The notes under the pieces: model-generated
What the model saw: only the letters and a program-made list of their open reading frames with translations
Database searches by the model: none
Told to the model about the DNA's origin: nothing
From: Pseudomonas luteola NBRC 103146
GTDB lineage: Bacteria > Pseudomonadota > Gammaproteobacteria > Pseudomonadales > Pseudomonadaceae
DNA length: 64,000 bases
NCBI RefSeq assembly: GCF_002091675.1
Contig: NZ_BDAE01000006.1
Coordinates: forward strand, 124,001 to 188,000
Direction: 5' to 3'
Translations under genes and position numbers: made by a program
In this document: piece by piece, positions 1 to 9,352 of the stretch
Numbering within the stretch: position 1 is the first letter of the stretch
How the letters are laid out: every line of letters begins with the position of its first letter

Positions 1-676
1 CAGACTCTGCCTCTAGTAGCTTCTTGAACTCGACGAACTTGTAGACATCCGCCGAGCGACCAATCGAGAAGATGGTCTTGGATGTCATCACGTTCGCCAA
101 TACCTGTCCGCCACGTACATCGATGGCGCGCAGATTGACCGTCACCTGATCGACCCGGTATTCCTGGGAGGCACCGATTCCCAGGTAGCGAGCGCCTTCG
201 CCGCCGCTGCGAATATTGGTGTCGTAGGCAACGATGCCACCCTCCAGCAGGATGTTGGCTGCCTGCAGTGAAGGGAGCGGCTGCTGAATGTTTTGTGGCG
301 TGTTGGGCTTGCTCTGGGTCGCCCGGATGATCTTGCGCTCGGTCAGAATGTTCTGCAGACCCTCACGTTCCAGCACCACGAACCAACCGCTGGCCTGGAG
401 TGCATCGACCAACATGCTGGCGCCACCCTGGGTGACGGCAGTAGAGAACGAGCTGGCCGGGCTGGGCTTGTACTGGCCGGTCTGGTCACGGAACCCATAG
501 ACGGCCGCAACAAGCTTGCCTCGCGGTGCCGGCAGATTCAGCAGATCGTAATAGGTGGAAGCCCGTGGGGTCAGTGTAGGTTGGGCATTTTGTTCGGCGG
601 GCATGGGGTCACGCACAGAACATCCCTGCATCAGCATCGCGCACAGCAACGCTGACGACATCATGAGTCGTTTCAT
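1..676 (-). CDS. csgG: CsgG, outer-membrane curli secretion channel (3' end outside window)
   Basis: Curli assembly lipoprotein that forms the outer-membrane pore through which curli subunits are exported. About 225 codons are visible. The N-terminus is a lipoprotein signal ending in LMQGC, followed by a stretch containing ASTYYDLLNLPAPRGK and AVYGFRDQTGQY, which is characteristic of CsgG. Further on come the VTQGGASMLVDAL and WFVVLERE segments and, near the window edge, FVEFKKLLEAE. The start at 676 is chosen because AGGAA lies just upstream and the signal peptide begins there. The family is about 280 residues, so roughly the last 55 are outside the window. It is the last visible gene of csgD-E-F-G and follows csgF by 28 nt. 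Confidence 0.93.
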   Translation of the reverse strand, partial: MKRLMMSSALLCAMLMQGCSVRDPMPAEQNAQPTLTPRASTYYDLLNLPAPRGKLVAAVYGFRDQTGQYKPSPASSFSTAVTQGGASMLVDALQASGWFVVLEREGLQNILTERKIIRATQSKPNTPQNIQQPLPSLQAANILLEGGIVAYDTNIRSGGEGARYLGIGASQEYRVDQVTVNLRAIDVRGGQVLANVMTSKTIFSIGRSADVYKFVEFKKLLEAES

Positions 677-704
677 AATGGCTATTCCTGGTTTAGCGTG
701 CTGC

Positions 705-1115
705 TTAGTAAGTCGTTCCGGTTACGATCTCGGATATTTCGCCGGTTGCTCGGTCGGTAATATGAATGACCAACTGTCCAGTCTCATCCTTGAGCATATT
801 GACAATAAAATCGTCAGTTTGAAGGCTACCTGCTTCTCCCTTTCGAGCCTTAGCAAGAACGTCAGAGAGCAAGCTAGATTGCAGTTGGTTAGTAAAGCGC
901 TCCAATGCCGATAAAGTAGTTGCCTTTTTGGCATTAGGATCATCATAGTCATTCTGGGCCTGCGCGTTACCAAGCAGATACGAGCCGTTCAACGGGCTGC
1001 CGCCAAAAGCAGGGTTCTTGGGGGTATAGACCAGTTCAGTGGCCTGGAGCGACGAGACGGAACCTAGCAATAGCAGCCCTAGCATCGTTGCTGAATGTAC
1101 GTTCTTATTCTTCAT
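705..1115 (-). CDS. csgF: CsgF, curli assembly factor
   Basis: Small secreted protein (136 aa) that binds the CsgG pore and couples curli secretion to surface nucleation. It has a signal peptide (hydrophobic segment about residues 10-22, cleavage near LQA/TE). Immediately after comes the family hallmark ELVYTPKNPAFGGSPLNG at about residues 27-44, which in characterised CsgF lines the CsgG channel. The rest is a helix (residues 60-95) and a short beta-rich C-terminus. Its start overlaps the csgE stop by 4 nt (ATGA), indicating translational coupling. Length matches the family. Confidence 0.93.
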   Translation of the reverse strand: MKNKNVHSATMLGLLLLGSVSSLQATELVYTPKNPAFGGSPLNGSYLLGNAQAQNDYDDPNAKKATTLSALERFTNQLQSSLLSDVLAKARKGEAGSLQTDDFIVNMLKDETGQLVIHITDRATGEISEIVTGTTY

Positions 1116-1504
1116 AGCTCGTCTCTGTCCATGTCGAAGGTGTCATATAAAAGATTTTCCAGTTTTTGTTTAGCGACTGTGTCCTTGACCATGTCCGCCG
1201 CTGCATAGGCCGTGCCTTTGAGCTCCGCGACATTAGGCTGGATGAACTGCCGGTAAACCACTCGCTGGTCATGCTCCACCCAGACCAAACTTCCCCAACG
1301 CGCAGAAGGCCTCTCGCGTACTACCAAGTTGAAATCCAGCTGGCTGGTATCGACCAACCGATCGCTGAAATAGCGATAAAAGTCGTGACCGAAGCGGGAG
1401 ATCGTGTTGTCAACGATAAAGCCCTGGATATTCTCCTCATCATCGGCAGCCTGTGCCGACATCAGCATCATCATCCCCAGCAGTCCGACTCCCCAACGCT
1501 TCAT
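1112..1504 (-). CDS. csgE: CsgE, curli assembly/transport adaptor
   Basis: Periplasmic adaptor (130 aa) that in characterised systems caps CsgG and directs subunits into the secretion channel. The signal peptide covers about residues 1-19, cleaving after AQA. The mature part contains GFIVDNTISRFGHDFYRYF and LVVRERPSARWGSLVWVEH, both typical of CsgE, and a C-terminal YDTFDMDRDEL. The start has AAGGA 9 nt upstream. It lies 4 nt after the csgD stop, so csgD and csgE are almost certainly cotranscribed. Confidence 0.93.
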   Translation of the reverse strand: MKRWGVGLLGMMMLMSAQAADDEENIQGFIVDNTISRFGHDFYRYFSDRLVDTSQLDFNLVVRERPSARWGSLVWVEHDQRVVYRQFIQPNVAELKGTAYAAADMVKDTVAKQKLENLLYDTFDMDRDEL

Positions 1505-1508
1505 TGCG

Positions 1509-2159
1509 TTAATGTCCTTTACTCTTTTCGTAGAACTTCAGCGCGGCCTCTGCACGATTGGAGGCGCCAATCTTGCGAAGCAGGTTATGAATATGGCTCT
1601 TGATGGTGTGTGTACTCAGGCAGAGCTGATGGGCAATCTCCGCGTTTGAATACCCCTTGCCAACCAGGCTCAGGATCTCACGCTCGCGCCCGGTCAGGTC
1701 CACCGCCTCCTCTTCCAGTGTCTGCATCCGCCGATAGCGCTCGATCAGACGCTCCATGACATCACGTGGCAACCAGTCCCGTCCCATCAGCAGGGCTTGT
1801 ATGCCATTGAGCAAAAGCTCTCGGGAGGTATGGGTGTAGAAGATTCCCTTGATCTCGGGATGCTTTTCGATGAGCTGCTGCGCCTGCTCATCCGAGGTAT
1901 TGACCAGCGCAACCGGTGCCTGACCAATCAACTGATCCAGCACAGCCGAGCACTGCTCGAATGCGACACTACCGACATCAAGCAGCCACAGAGATGCCCT
2001 GGCCTTTTCCAATCCATTGAAGTCACCCACGCATAACTCGAATTCCGTCTGCTGATTGAGAAAGTGCTGGAACAACTGCCCCAACAACTGATTCTTGGTC
2101 AGTAGTTTGACGGTAAGTGGCGGGCGGCCTGTTGCCATAATGGCGTCTGCTGAACTCAA
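1509..2159 (-). CDS. csgD: CsgD-like LuxR-family transcriptional regulator
   Basis: DNA-binding regulator of 216 aa, the probable activator of the curli operon it heads. The C-terminal LuxR-type helix-turn-helix is clear at about residues 150-205: LTGREREILSLVGKGYSNAEI, then LSTHTIKSHIHNLLRKIGASN. The N-terminal half resembles a degenerate receiver, as in E. coli CsgD, and no confident phospho-acceptor is seen. The start is probably the TTG at 2159, because GAGG sits 7 nt upstream; the first in-frame ATG (2138) has no Shine-Dalgarno. A TTG start would keep expression low. The gene is followed after 4 nt by csgE. Confidence 0.85.
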   Translation of the reverse strand: MSSADAIMATGRPPLTVKLLTKNQLLGQLFQHFLNQQTEFELCVGDFNGLEKARASLWLLDVGSVAFEQCSAVLDQLIGQAPVALVNTSDEQAQQLIEKHPEIKGIFYTHTSRELLLNGIQALLMGRDWLPRDVMERLIERYRRMQTLEEEAVDLTGREREILSLVGKGYSNAEIAHQLCLSTHTIKSHIHNLLRKIGASNRAEAALKFYEKSKGH

Positions 2160-2407
2160 CTTTAAGCCTCGGTTATTCTTAATGTCGGTAGGCTATCCAA
2201 CGATCTTGCGATCACAAACAAAAAAGCCCCTGAAACCATTTCGCCTCAAACAAATGAGAAATTAAACACAGCGATATATTGAGATTCTTTTGGCATCACT
2301 CCCTGATGACGGTTGAATATTCAGTAGGCTGGATTGAAACAACAGAATTCTCAAGAACCAACGTGAACACTTTATGAAACAGGACTGTATTCACGTAACG
2401 AGATACA
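2160..2407. other. Intergenic region upstream of csgD
   Basis: This stretch between csgD and the sirtuin gene (both minus strand) is more AT-rich than its surroundings and should hold the csgD promoter. No divergent csgBA-type gene is present: I found no reading frame with the Ser-x5-Gln-x-Gly-x4-Asn-x5-Gln repeats of curlins. No terminator with a clean T-run is visible. Confidence 0.5.
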
Positions 2408-3193
2408 TCAGGAAAAGACTTCTCTTTCCAACTTAGGTAATAGATCACCTGCTGCACCAATCAACGTCCAGTCATCGGAATGTACTCCTGAAACCGGCTG
2501 TGGATTGATATGAACGACCGCGGCATCGGCATCACGCGCAATATGAGGCATCTGAGCGGCCGGGTAGACCACACCGGATGTACCGACGGAAAATAGGACA
2601 TCACACTGGGCTGCCGCATCAAATGCCTGCTGCAAGGCCTGTACCGGTAACGACTCGCCAAACCAGACGACGCCCGGCCTTATAAAACCATTACACCTGG
2701 AACAGCGTGGCGGTTCGACACGACGACCTTGATCTGGTTCAACCGGTATTTCACGCTCGAACGAATAGCCGGTGCCGCAGGCAAAACAGCGCGGCTGATG
2801 CAGGCTGCCATGCAGGTGCAGTACATCGGCACTCCCGGCACGCTCGTGCAGATCATCGACATTCTGGGTAACGACGGTAGCGCGTGGAAAGTGCTGGGCC
2901 AGACGGGCAATGGCAAGATGGGCCGGATTGGGCTGAGCATTCAGCACCTTCATACGACGCCATTCGTACCATCCCCAGACGAGGGCCGGATCCGCCTCAA
3001 AGGCTTCGGGGGTTGCCAGTTCGGTGGCATCGAACGTTGCCCAGAGTCCGGTCTGTGCATCTCGAAAGGTGGGAATGCCGCTTTCGGCCGATACGCCTGC
3101 ACCGGTAAAGAACACCACGTGCTGTGCATCGCGAATATAGTGTTTCAGCGCTTCATCTATCGCCAGGGACGTAGAGGATGGGGTTTGGCTCAT
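2408..3193 (-). CDS. Sir2-family NAD-dependent protein deacylase (class III type)
   Basis: Sirtuin of 261 aa that removes acyl groups from lysines using NAD+. The NAD-binding motif GAGVSAESGIPTFR is at about residues 31-44, TQNVDDLH at about 113-120, the catalytic histidine in LHGSLHQ, and a zinc ribbon formed by CFAC and CSRC. The segment WYEWRRM contains the Tyr-x-x-Arg pair that in SIRT5/CobB-type enzymes binds succinyl- or malonyl-lysine, so desuccinylase activity is likely (inference from family knowledge). It ends with AVVHINPQP, a usual Sir2 C-terminal feature. It is divergent from the ftsH-like gene. It could be called cobB, but orthology was not tested. Confidence 0.9.
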   Translation of the reverse strand: MSQTPSSTSLAIDEALKHYIRDAQHVVFFTGAGVSAESGIPTFRDAQTGLWATFDATELATPEAFEADPALVWGWYEWRRMKVLNAQPNPAHLAIARLAQHFPRATVVTQNVDDLHERAGSADVLHLHGSLHQPRCFACGTGYSFEREIPVEPDQGRRVEPPRCSRCNGFIRPGVVWFGESLPVQALQQAFDAAAQCDVLFSVGTSGVVYPAAQMPHIARDADAAVVHINPQPVSGVHSDDWTLIGAAGDLLPKLEREVFS

Positions 3194-3626
3194 AACATCT
3201 GTTCCAATCTTTCCATGAGTGGGCCGATCCTGCTTTTATAAAGAGGCCTTTCCGGTCTTTTTTCACCAAAGGTCCTATTGGTGAATAAAACGTTCTTGTC
3301 TGAATATGAAATGCTTATCCAGTTGTAGCCAATTAATATGAATTTGCCAGTCGAAACGTAACCAGTTTTTGCGGCAGGCGCTACCATTTTTAATGGGAAG
3401 TGCATGCCAGAGCACTGGTGTAAATACGCTACACAATTGCTCAAAGTTCTCATTTTTCTTTTACCAACAGATACCTTATCGTTTTCAAACTCGACCGACG
3501 GTGCCGCCACTCATCGTATTTCGACAAGAGCGGGTTCACTCGCTGCGCTACATGCCGATAATCCGGAAGTTCCCTTCGAGCGAGAGTATTTTTCTCTTGC
3601 TGACGTTTCGCCTCACCGGAATCGCC
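3194..3626. other. Divergent intergenic region between sirtuin and ftsH-like gene
   Basis: About 430 nt, locally AT-rich, expected to contain both divergent promoters. An open frame continues the ftsH-like frame upstream to 3369, but its residues do not look like protein (rich in Arg/Phe/Thr, no family similarity). A minus-strand frame at 3190-3510 is equally unconvincing. I see no structured RNA. Confidence 0.5.
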
Positions 3627-5549
<1,923 letters not shown>

Positions 5550-5576
5550 TCCACGCCACAGCTCTCGCTGATCCCC

Positions 5577-5608
5577 AAAGCCCGTGGTGAACACCGCGGG
5601 CTTTTTTT
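5577..5608 (+). terminator. Rho-independent terminator of ftsH-like gene
   Basis: Stem AAAGCCCG-T-GGTG / CACC-G-CGGGCTTT with a 2-nt loop, followed by a run of seven T. It begins 27 nt after the stop codon. Confidence 0.9.
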
Positions 5609-6170
5609 ATTGGGAAAAATCTGCAATTTCTTACCGTAGAAAGCAAAACCGTCTGCCTTTCGCCGATAGTCTGAATTGACAAAGTAACAAAGGAACGTTA
5701 CATAATATTTCCAGTTGTATGACGACGTATGACACAACAATCATAACAAATGGATATGTAGCGCTATGGCCCTCGCAGCGATTACACCTATTCGAAACCG
5801 TGTGGCACCGACTACTTATTGTGCAGAGGTAAACCCGTCTACTAGCGCGGTTGTAAGCCTGTTGACAGGCCTACATCTGTCACGCTTGCCTGGCATCACC
5901 TGCAGGTCCGGCGTCAAATCAAAGTCGTCATACATCCGCCTCTCGAATCCATCGTACCTCATGCACGTTTCCTCCGATCCGCGTCATTTCGTTATTCGTT
6001 GGCCGGGTTTAAGCCCCTTTATGGCGATATCACGCCGAACGCTTCGAGCCCGTTGCTCGCCTTGTGTGTCCTGTTTCGAACGCAGCATTTGACTGCGCAT
6101 TGCGGCGTTTCAACGCTTTAGCCCTGCCCTGCAGCACAGCTCAACCATTAAGAACAATTAAAGGTGTGTC
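5609..6170. promoter_or_regulatory. Leader/promoter region of exuT-like gene with candidate operator
   Basis: About 560 nt without a convincing gene; a 108-codon frame at 5766-6092 is rich in Ser/Arg/Pro and unlike any family I know. At 5715-5738 there is a tandem direct repeat GTATGAC-GAC-GTATGAC flanked by TTGT and ACAA, which resembles a GntR-type operator. At 5857-5870 GCCTGT-TG-ACAGGC forms a small hairpin, overlapping TGACAG-N8-CTGTCA at 5863-5882. These could control the transporter in response to a sugar acid. The function is inferred from position only. Confidence 0.35.
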
Positions 6171-7484
6171 ATGAAAATAAAAGGAATCCGCTGGTGGATG
6201 GTCGCCCTTGTCACGGGCGGTCTGATCGTCAACTACCTGGCCCGTAATACCTTGTCGGTGGCAGCGCCCACCATGATGAAAGAGCTCGATTTTGGCGCCG
6301 AAGAGTATTCTCACATCGTAATCGCCTGGCAGCTCTGCTATGCCTTCATGCAGCCTATTGCAGGTTACTTGCTGGATGCCATTGGTACCAAGTTGGGCTT
6401 TGCGATTTTCGCCATTGCCTGGTCGGTGGCGTGCGCAGCAGCGGCCATGGCCAACGGTTGGCAAGGGCTTGCGTTTTTCCGGGGCCTACTGGGGCTGACA
6501 GAAGCGGCCGGTATCCCCGCAGGGGTGAAGGCTACCTCCGAGTGGTTCCCAGCCAAGGAACGTTCGGTCGCCATTGGCTGGTTCAACATCGGCTCATCGG
6601 TAGGCGCCCTGCTGGCACCGCCGCTGGTGGTCTGGGCCATCCTGCAGAGCGGCTGGGAGCTGGCGTTCCTGATCGTGGGCGTGCTCGGCATTGTATGGAG
6701 CGCCCTGTGGCTGGTGTTCTACAAACATCCGCGTCAGCAGCAACTGCTGTCCGACACCGAGCGGGACTACATTCTTTCGGGCCAGGAAGCCCAGCACAAG
6801 GATGAAACGCCTGCCAAAGCCAATTGGAAAAAGATTCTGACCAGCCGTAACTTCTTCGCCATTGGAGCGGCGCGCGTTCTATCCGAGCCGGCCTGGCAGA
6901 CCTTCAACGCCTGGATTCCGCTGTACATGATGACCGAACGTCACATGAACATTAAGGAAGTGGCTCTGTTTGCCTGGCTTCCCTTCCTGGCGGCAGACAT
7001 CGGTTGCGTGCTGGGCGGTTACATGAGCCCCTTCTTCCATAAGCACCTCAAGGTCTCGCTGTTCACCTCGCGCAAGATCGTACTGATGCTGGGTGCCTTC
7101 TGCATGATCGCACCAGCCTGTACTGGCCTTGTGGCGAGCCCGTACACTGCGATTGCCCTGCTCTGCATCGGTGGCTTTGCCCATCAGACGCTTTCAGGAG
7201 CGCTGTACTCGGTGACTGCTGACGCATTCGGCAAGAATGAAGTGGCGACGGCTACCGGCATGGGCGGCATGTTCGGCTACCTGGGCGCCGCGGCGTTCAC
7301 GTTTGTCTTCGGCGTGCTGGTGACCAAGGTAGGCTACAGCCCACTGTTTATCGTGCTAGCCATTTTCGACATCGTGGCGGCGTTGATCGTCTGGAACGTG
7401 GCAACCGACCGCTCTCACCTGACCGACACGCAGCCGGCTAATGCGAACCAGACACTCACTGGCGCCGAACCAGCCAAGAGCTGA
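6171..7484 (+). CDS. exuT: ExuT-like hexuronate MFS transporter
   Basis: Inner-membrane MFS transporter of 437 aa, anion:cation symporter family, with about 12 hydrophobic helices. Similarity to E. coli ExuT is visible along the whole length from memory: KIKGIRWWMVALVTGG at the N-terminus, PAGVKATSEWFPAKERS, IGSSVGALLAPPLVVWAI, the central loop FYKHPRQQQLLSDTERDYI, FNAWIPLYM, and CIGGFAHQTLSGALYSV. The expected substrates are galacturonate and glucuronate. No uronate catabolic genes are nearby, so it is a single-gene transcription unit bounded by terminators. Start: ATG after AAAGGTGTGTC. Substrate assignment is by family, not proof. Confidence 0.87.
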   Translation: MKIKGIRWWMVALVTGGLIVNYLARNTLSVAAPTMMKELDFGAEEYSHIVIAWQLCYAFMQPIAGYLLDAIGTKLGFAIFAIAWSVACAAAAMANGWQGLAFFRGLLGLTEAAGIPAGVKATSEWFPAKERSVAIGWFNIGSSVGALLAPPLVVWAILQSGWELAFLIVGVLGIVWSALWLVFYKHPRQQQLLSDTERDYILSGQEAQHKDETPAKANWKKILTSRNFFAIGAARVLSEPAWQTFNAWIPLYMMTERHMNIKEVALFAWLPFLAADIGCVLGGYMSPFFHKHLKVSLFTSRKIVLMLGAFCMIAPACTGLVASPYTAIALLCIGGFAHQTLSGALYSVTADAFGKNEVATATGMGGMFGYLGAAAFTFVFGVLVTKVGYSPLFIVLAIFDIVAALIVWNVATDRSHLTDTQPANANQTLTGAEPAKS

Positions 7485-7500
7485 GCCTGCTCCTGAATGG

Positions 7501-7529
7501 AAAAGCGCGGCCTGTGCCGCGCTTTTTTA
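7501..7529 (+). terminator. Bidirectional terminator between exuT and rmuC
   Basis: AAAGCGCGGC-CTGT-GCCGCGCTTT, a perfect stem followed by TTTTTT on the plus strand and by TTTT on the minus strand. It serves the two convergent genes and overlaps the rmuC stop codon. Confidence 0.9.
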
Positions 7530-9113
7530 TACCTCTCGTTCCTGAAACACCGACTCCCCCTCAAGGGAAATCAGGTTCAGTTCAAGGTCCGCCCGCTCTG
7601 CCCACTGCTCATCGATCTCGGCTTTGACGGACACACCCAACGCACGGAAATCGTTGACCTGCTTGACCAGGTTGCCCTGCCCGCTAACGAGCTGCCCGCA
7701 GGCCTTGTGATAAGCCTCCTGGGCTTTTTCCAGGCTCTTGCCAATACCGTCCATGCTTCCCAGAAAGGTCCGTAGCTTGTCGTATACCCTGCTGGCACGG
7801 TCAGCCAGTTCGGCGGTGTGCCGGCTCTGGTCTTCGAAGCGCCAGAGCTGCCGGACAATATTGAGGCTGGTTAGCAGAGTGGTCGGGGTTGCGACCAGCA
7901 CATTCTGTTCGATGGCCCGCTGGAATAAGGTCTCGTCTGCCTTGAGGGCCTCGACAAATGCCGACTCGATGGGTACGAACATGAAAACCATCTCGGGTGC
8001 ATTGAGTCCCGGCAGCTTGAAATACTCACGATCCGATAGCTCGCGGATGCGCTCTCCTACCGCGCGCACGTGTTCTGCCAGAGCGATCCGGCGCTCGGCC
8101 TCATCTTCACAATTGATGTAGCGGGTATAGGCGTTGAGCGAGACCTTGGCATCAATGATGAGGTGCTTGTTCTGGGGCAGATACACCAGGACGTCCGGCC
8201 GACGACGACCTGTCTCGGTGGTAAAGCTGACTTCACGCATGAAATCGGTGCCCTGACGCAAACCGGAGCGCTCCAGCACGTTTTCAAGAATCAGCTCACC
8301 CCAGTTGCCCTGAGCTTTCTTCTGGCCTTTCAGGGCGGTCGCCAGCTCATGGGCCTCCTGCGTGATCTGCCGATTAAGCTCTTTTAGATCGAACAGCTGC
8401 TGTGCCAGAGCGGCCTGCTGCTGGGTGTCCTTGTGATGGATATCTTCAACCTTGTGGCGGAACGCTTCGATCTGCTCGCGAAATGGCTTGAGCAATGCAT
8501 CCAGCGACTGCTGACTGTGCTGGGAAAAGGTCTGCCCCTTCGCCTCGAAGATCTGGCTGGCCAGTTGCTCGAATTCGGCCTTGAGTTGCTCGCGGCTTTC
8601 CTTCAGGAGCTGAGTCTGCTCAAGGAAATGCTGTTCTTTTTGCTCAAGCGTGGTCCGCAAGGTGGCATGCTCTTCCACCAGCTGGGCGTGCCGTGTCTGT
8701 ATATCCTGGAGTATCTGCTGCTCGCGGGCCTGCTGGGTGCGCTGCTCGGCAAGCTGCTGCTGCAGGCCGTTCAGCTGCGCGCGCGCCGCCTCAGACGCGG
8801 CACGGTAATCTGACATATCCAACTGCGCCTGACGCGCCTGACCACGCAGCTCCGTCTCGCTTTGCCGGAGCATTTCGATCTGCTCTTTCAGCTGCTTTAT
8901 GCGGTCACGCTCGGCATTCAGCTCAACCGCCTGCCGACTGTTGGCCACTTCCAACCGCTGGGCCTCATTGCGCTCTGCCTCGATCAGTTCCTGGGTTTCC
9001 TGAAGGCGCGCCTGCAAACCTTGCTGCTGTCTGACCAGCAACGCTGCCGTGACGCCCCACCCCAGCAGAGCCGCCAGCGGCAACACTAGGGAGATCAGGT
9101 TCAGCGAATTCAT
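7527..9113 (-). CDS. rmuC: RmuC, DNA recombination-limiting nuclease-like protein
   Basis: Membrane-anchored protein of 528 aa that limits DNA inversion/recombination at short inverted repeats in E. coli. The N-terminal transmembrane segment (residues 5-25) is followed by a long Gln/Glu/Arg-rich coiled coil to about residue 200. Then comes the RmuC domain: NWGELILENVLERSGL, REVSFTTETGRRRPDVLVYL, and HLIIDAKVSLNAY near 320, where the D-x-A-K pattern matches a PD-(D/E)XK nuclease core. The start at 9113 is preferred because GAGG is 7 nt upstream; a GTG four codons earlier is possible. Gene neighbours are recombination genes. Confidence 0.93.
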   Translation of the reverse strand: MNSLNLISLVLPLAALLGWGVTAALLVRQQQGLQARLQETQELIEAERNEAQRLEVANSRQAVELNAERDRIKQLKEQIEMLRQSETELRGQARQAQLDMSDYRAASEAARAQLNGLQQQLAEQRTQQAREQQILQDIQTRHAQLVEEHATLRTTLEQKEQHFLEQTQLLKESREQLKAEFEQLASQIFEAKGQTFSQHSQQSLDALLKPFREQIEAFRHKVEDIHHKDTQQQAALAQQLFDLKELNRQITQEAHELATALKGQKKAQGNWGELILENVLERSGLRQGTDFMREVSFTTETGRRRPDVLVYLPQNKHLIIDAKVSLNAYTRYINCEDEAERRIALAEHVRAVGERIRELSDREYFKLPGLNAPEMVFMFVPIESAFVEALKADETLFQRAIEQNVLVATPTTLLTSLNIVRQLWRFEDQSRHTAELADRASRVYDKLRTFLGSMDGIGKSLEKAQEAYHKACGQLVSGQGNLVKQVNDFRALGVSVKAEIDEQWAERADLELNLISLEGESVFQEREV

Positions 9114-9352
9114 AGCCAGCCTCACAACGGATACATCAAAGCTCGCACCTTATGTGGGCCGGATGAGCCCGTCCAGTGCCTACGGCCCGGTTTTAGCGCG
9201 AAAGGATTATTTGTAGAGCAGCCTGGTAGCATTTGTACCGCCAGCCGCCACGTCAGCGATAACTCCCAAGCCTGCCCCACCCAACCTGCAACGCATACAG
9301 ATTGGGTAAGGCGCTCCACGCCAAGGCCGATACGCTTTACATGTGAACAGGC

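Noticed and set aside
288-914. Three plus-strand open frames (70-120 codons)
   Set aside because: They are antisense to csgG/csgF, whose minus-strand frames carry clear family motifs.
3190-3510. 106-codon minus frame upstream of the sirtuin
   Set aside because: No family resemblance, starts inside the ftsH promoter region, no ribosome site.
5766-6092. 108-codon plus frame before exuT
   Set aside because: Ser/Arg/Pro-rich sequence, no ribosome site, no family similarity; it lies in a likely regulatory leader.
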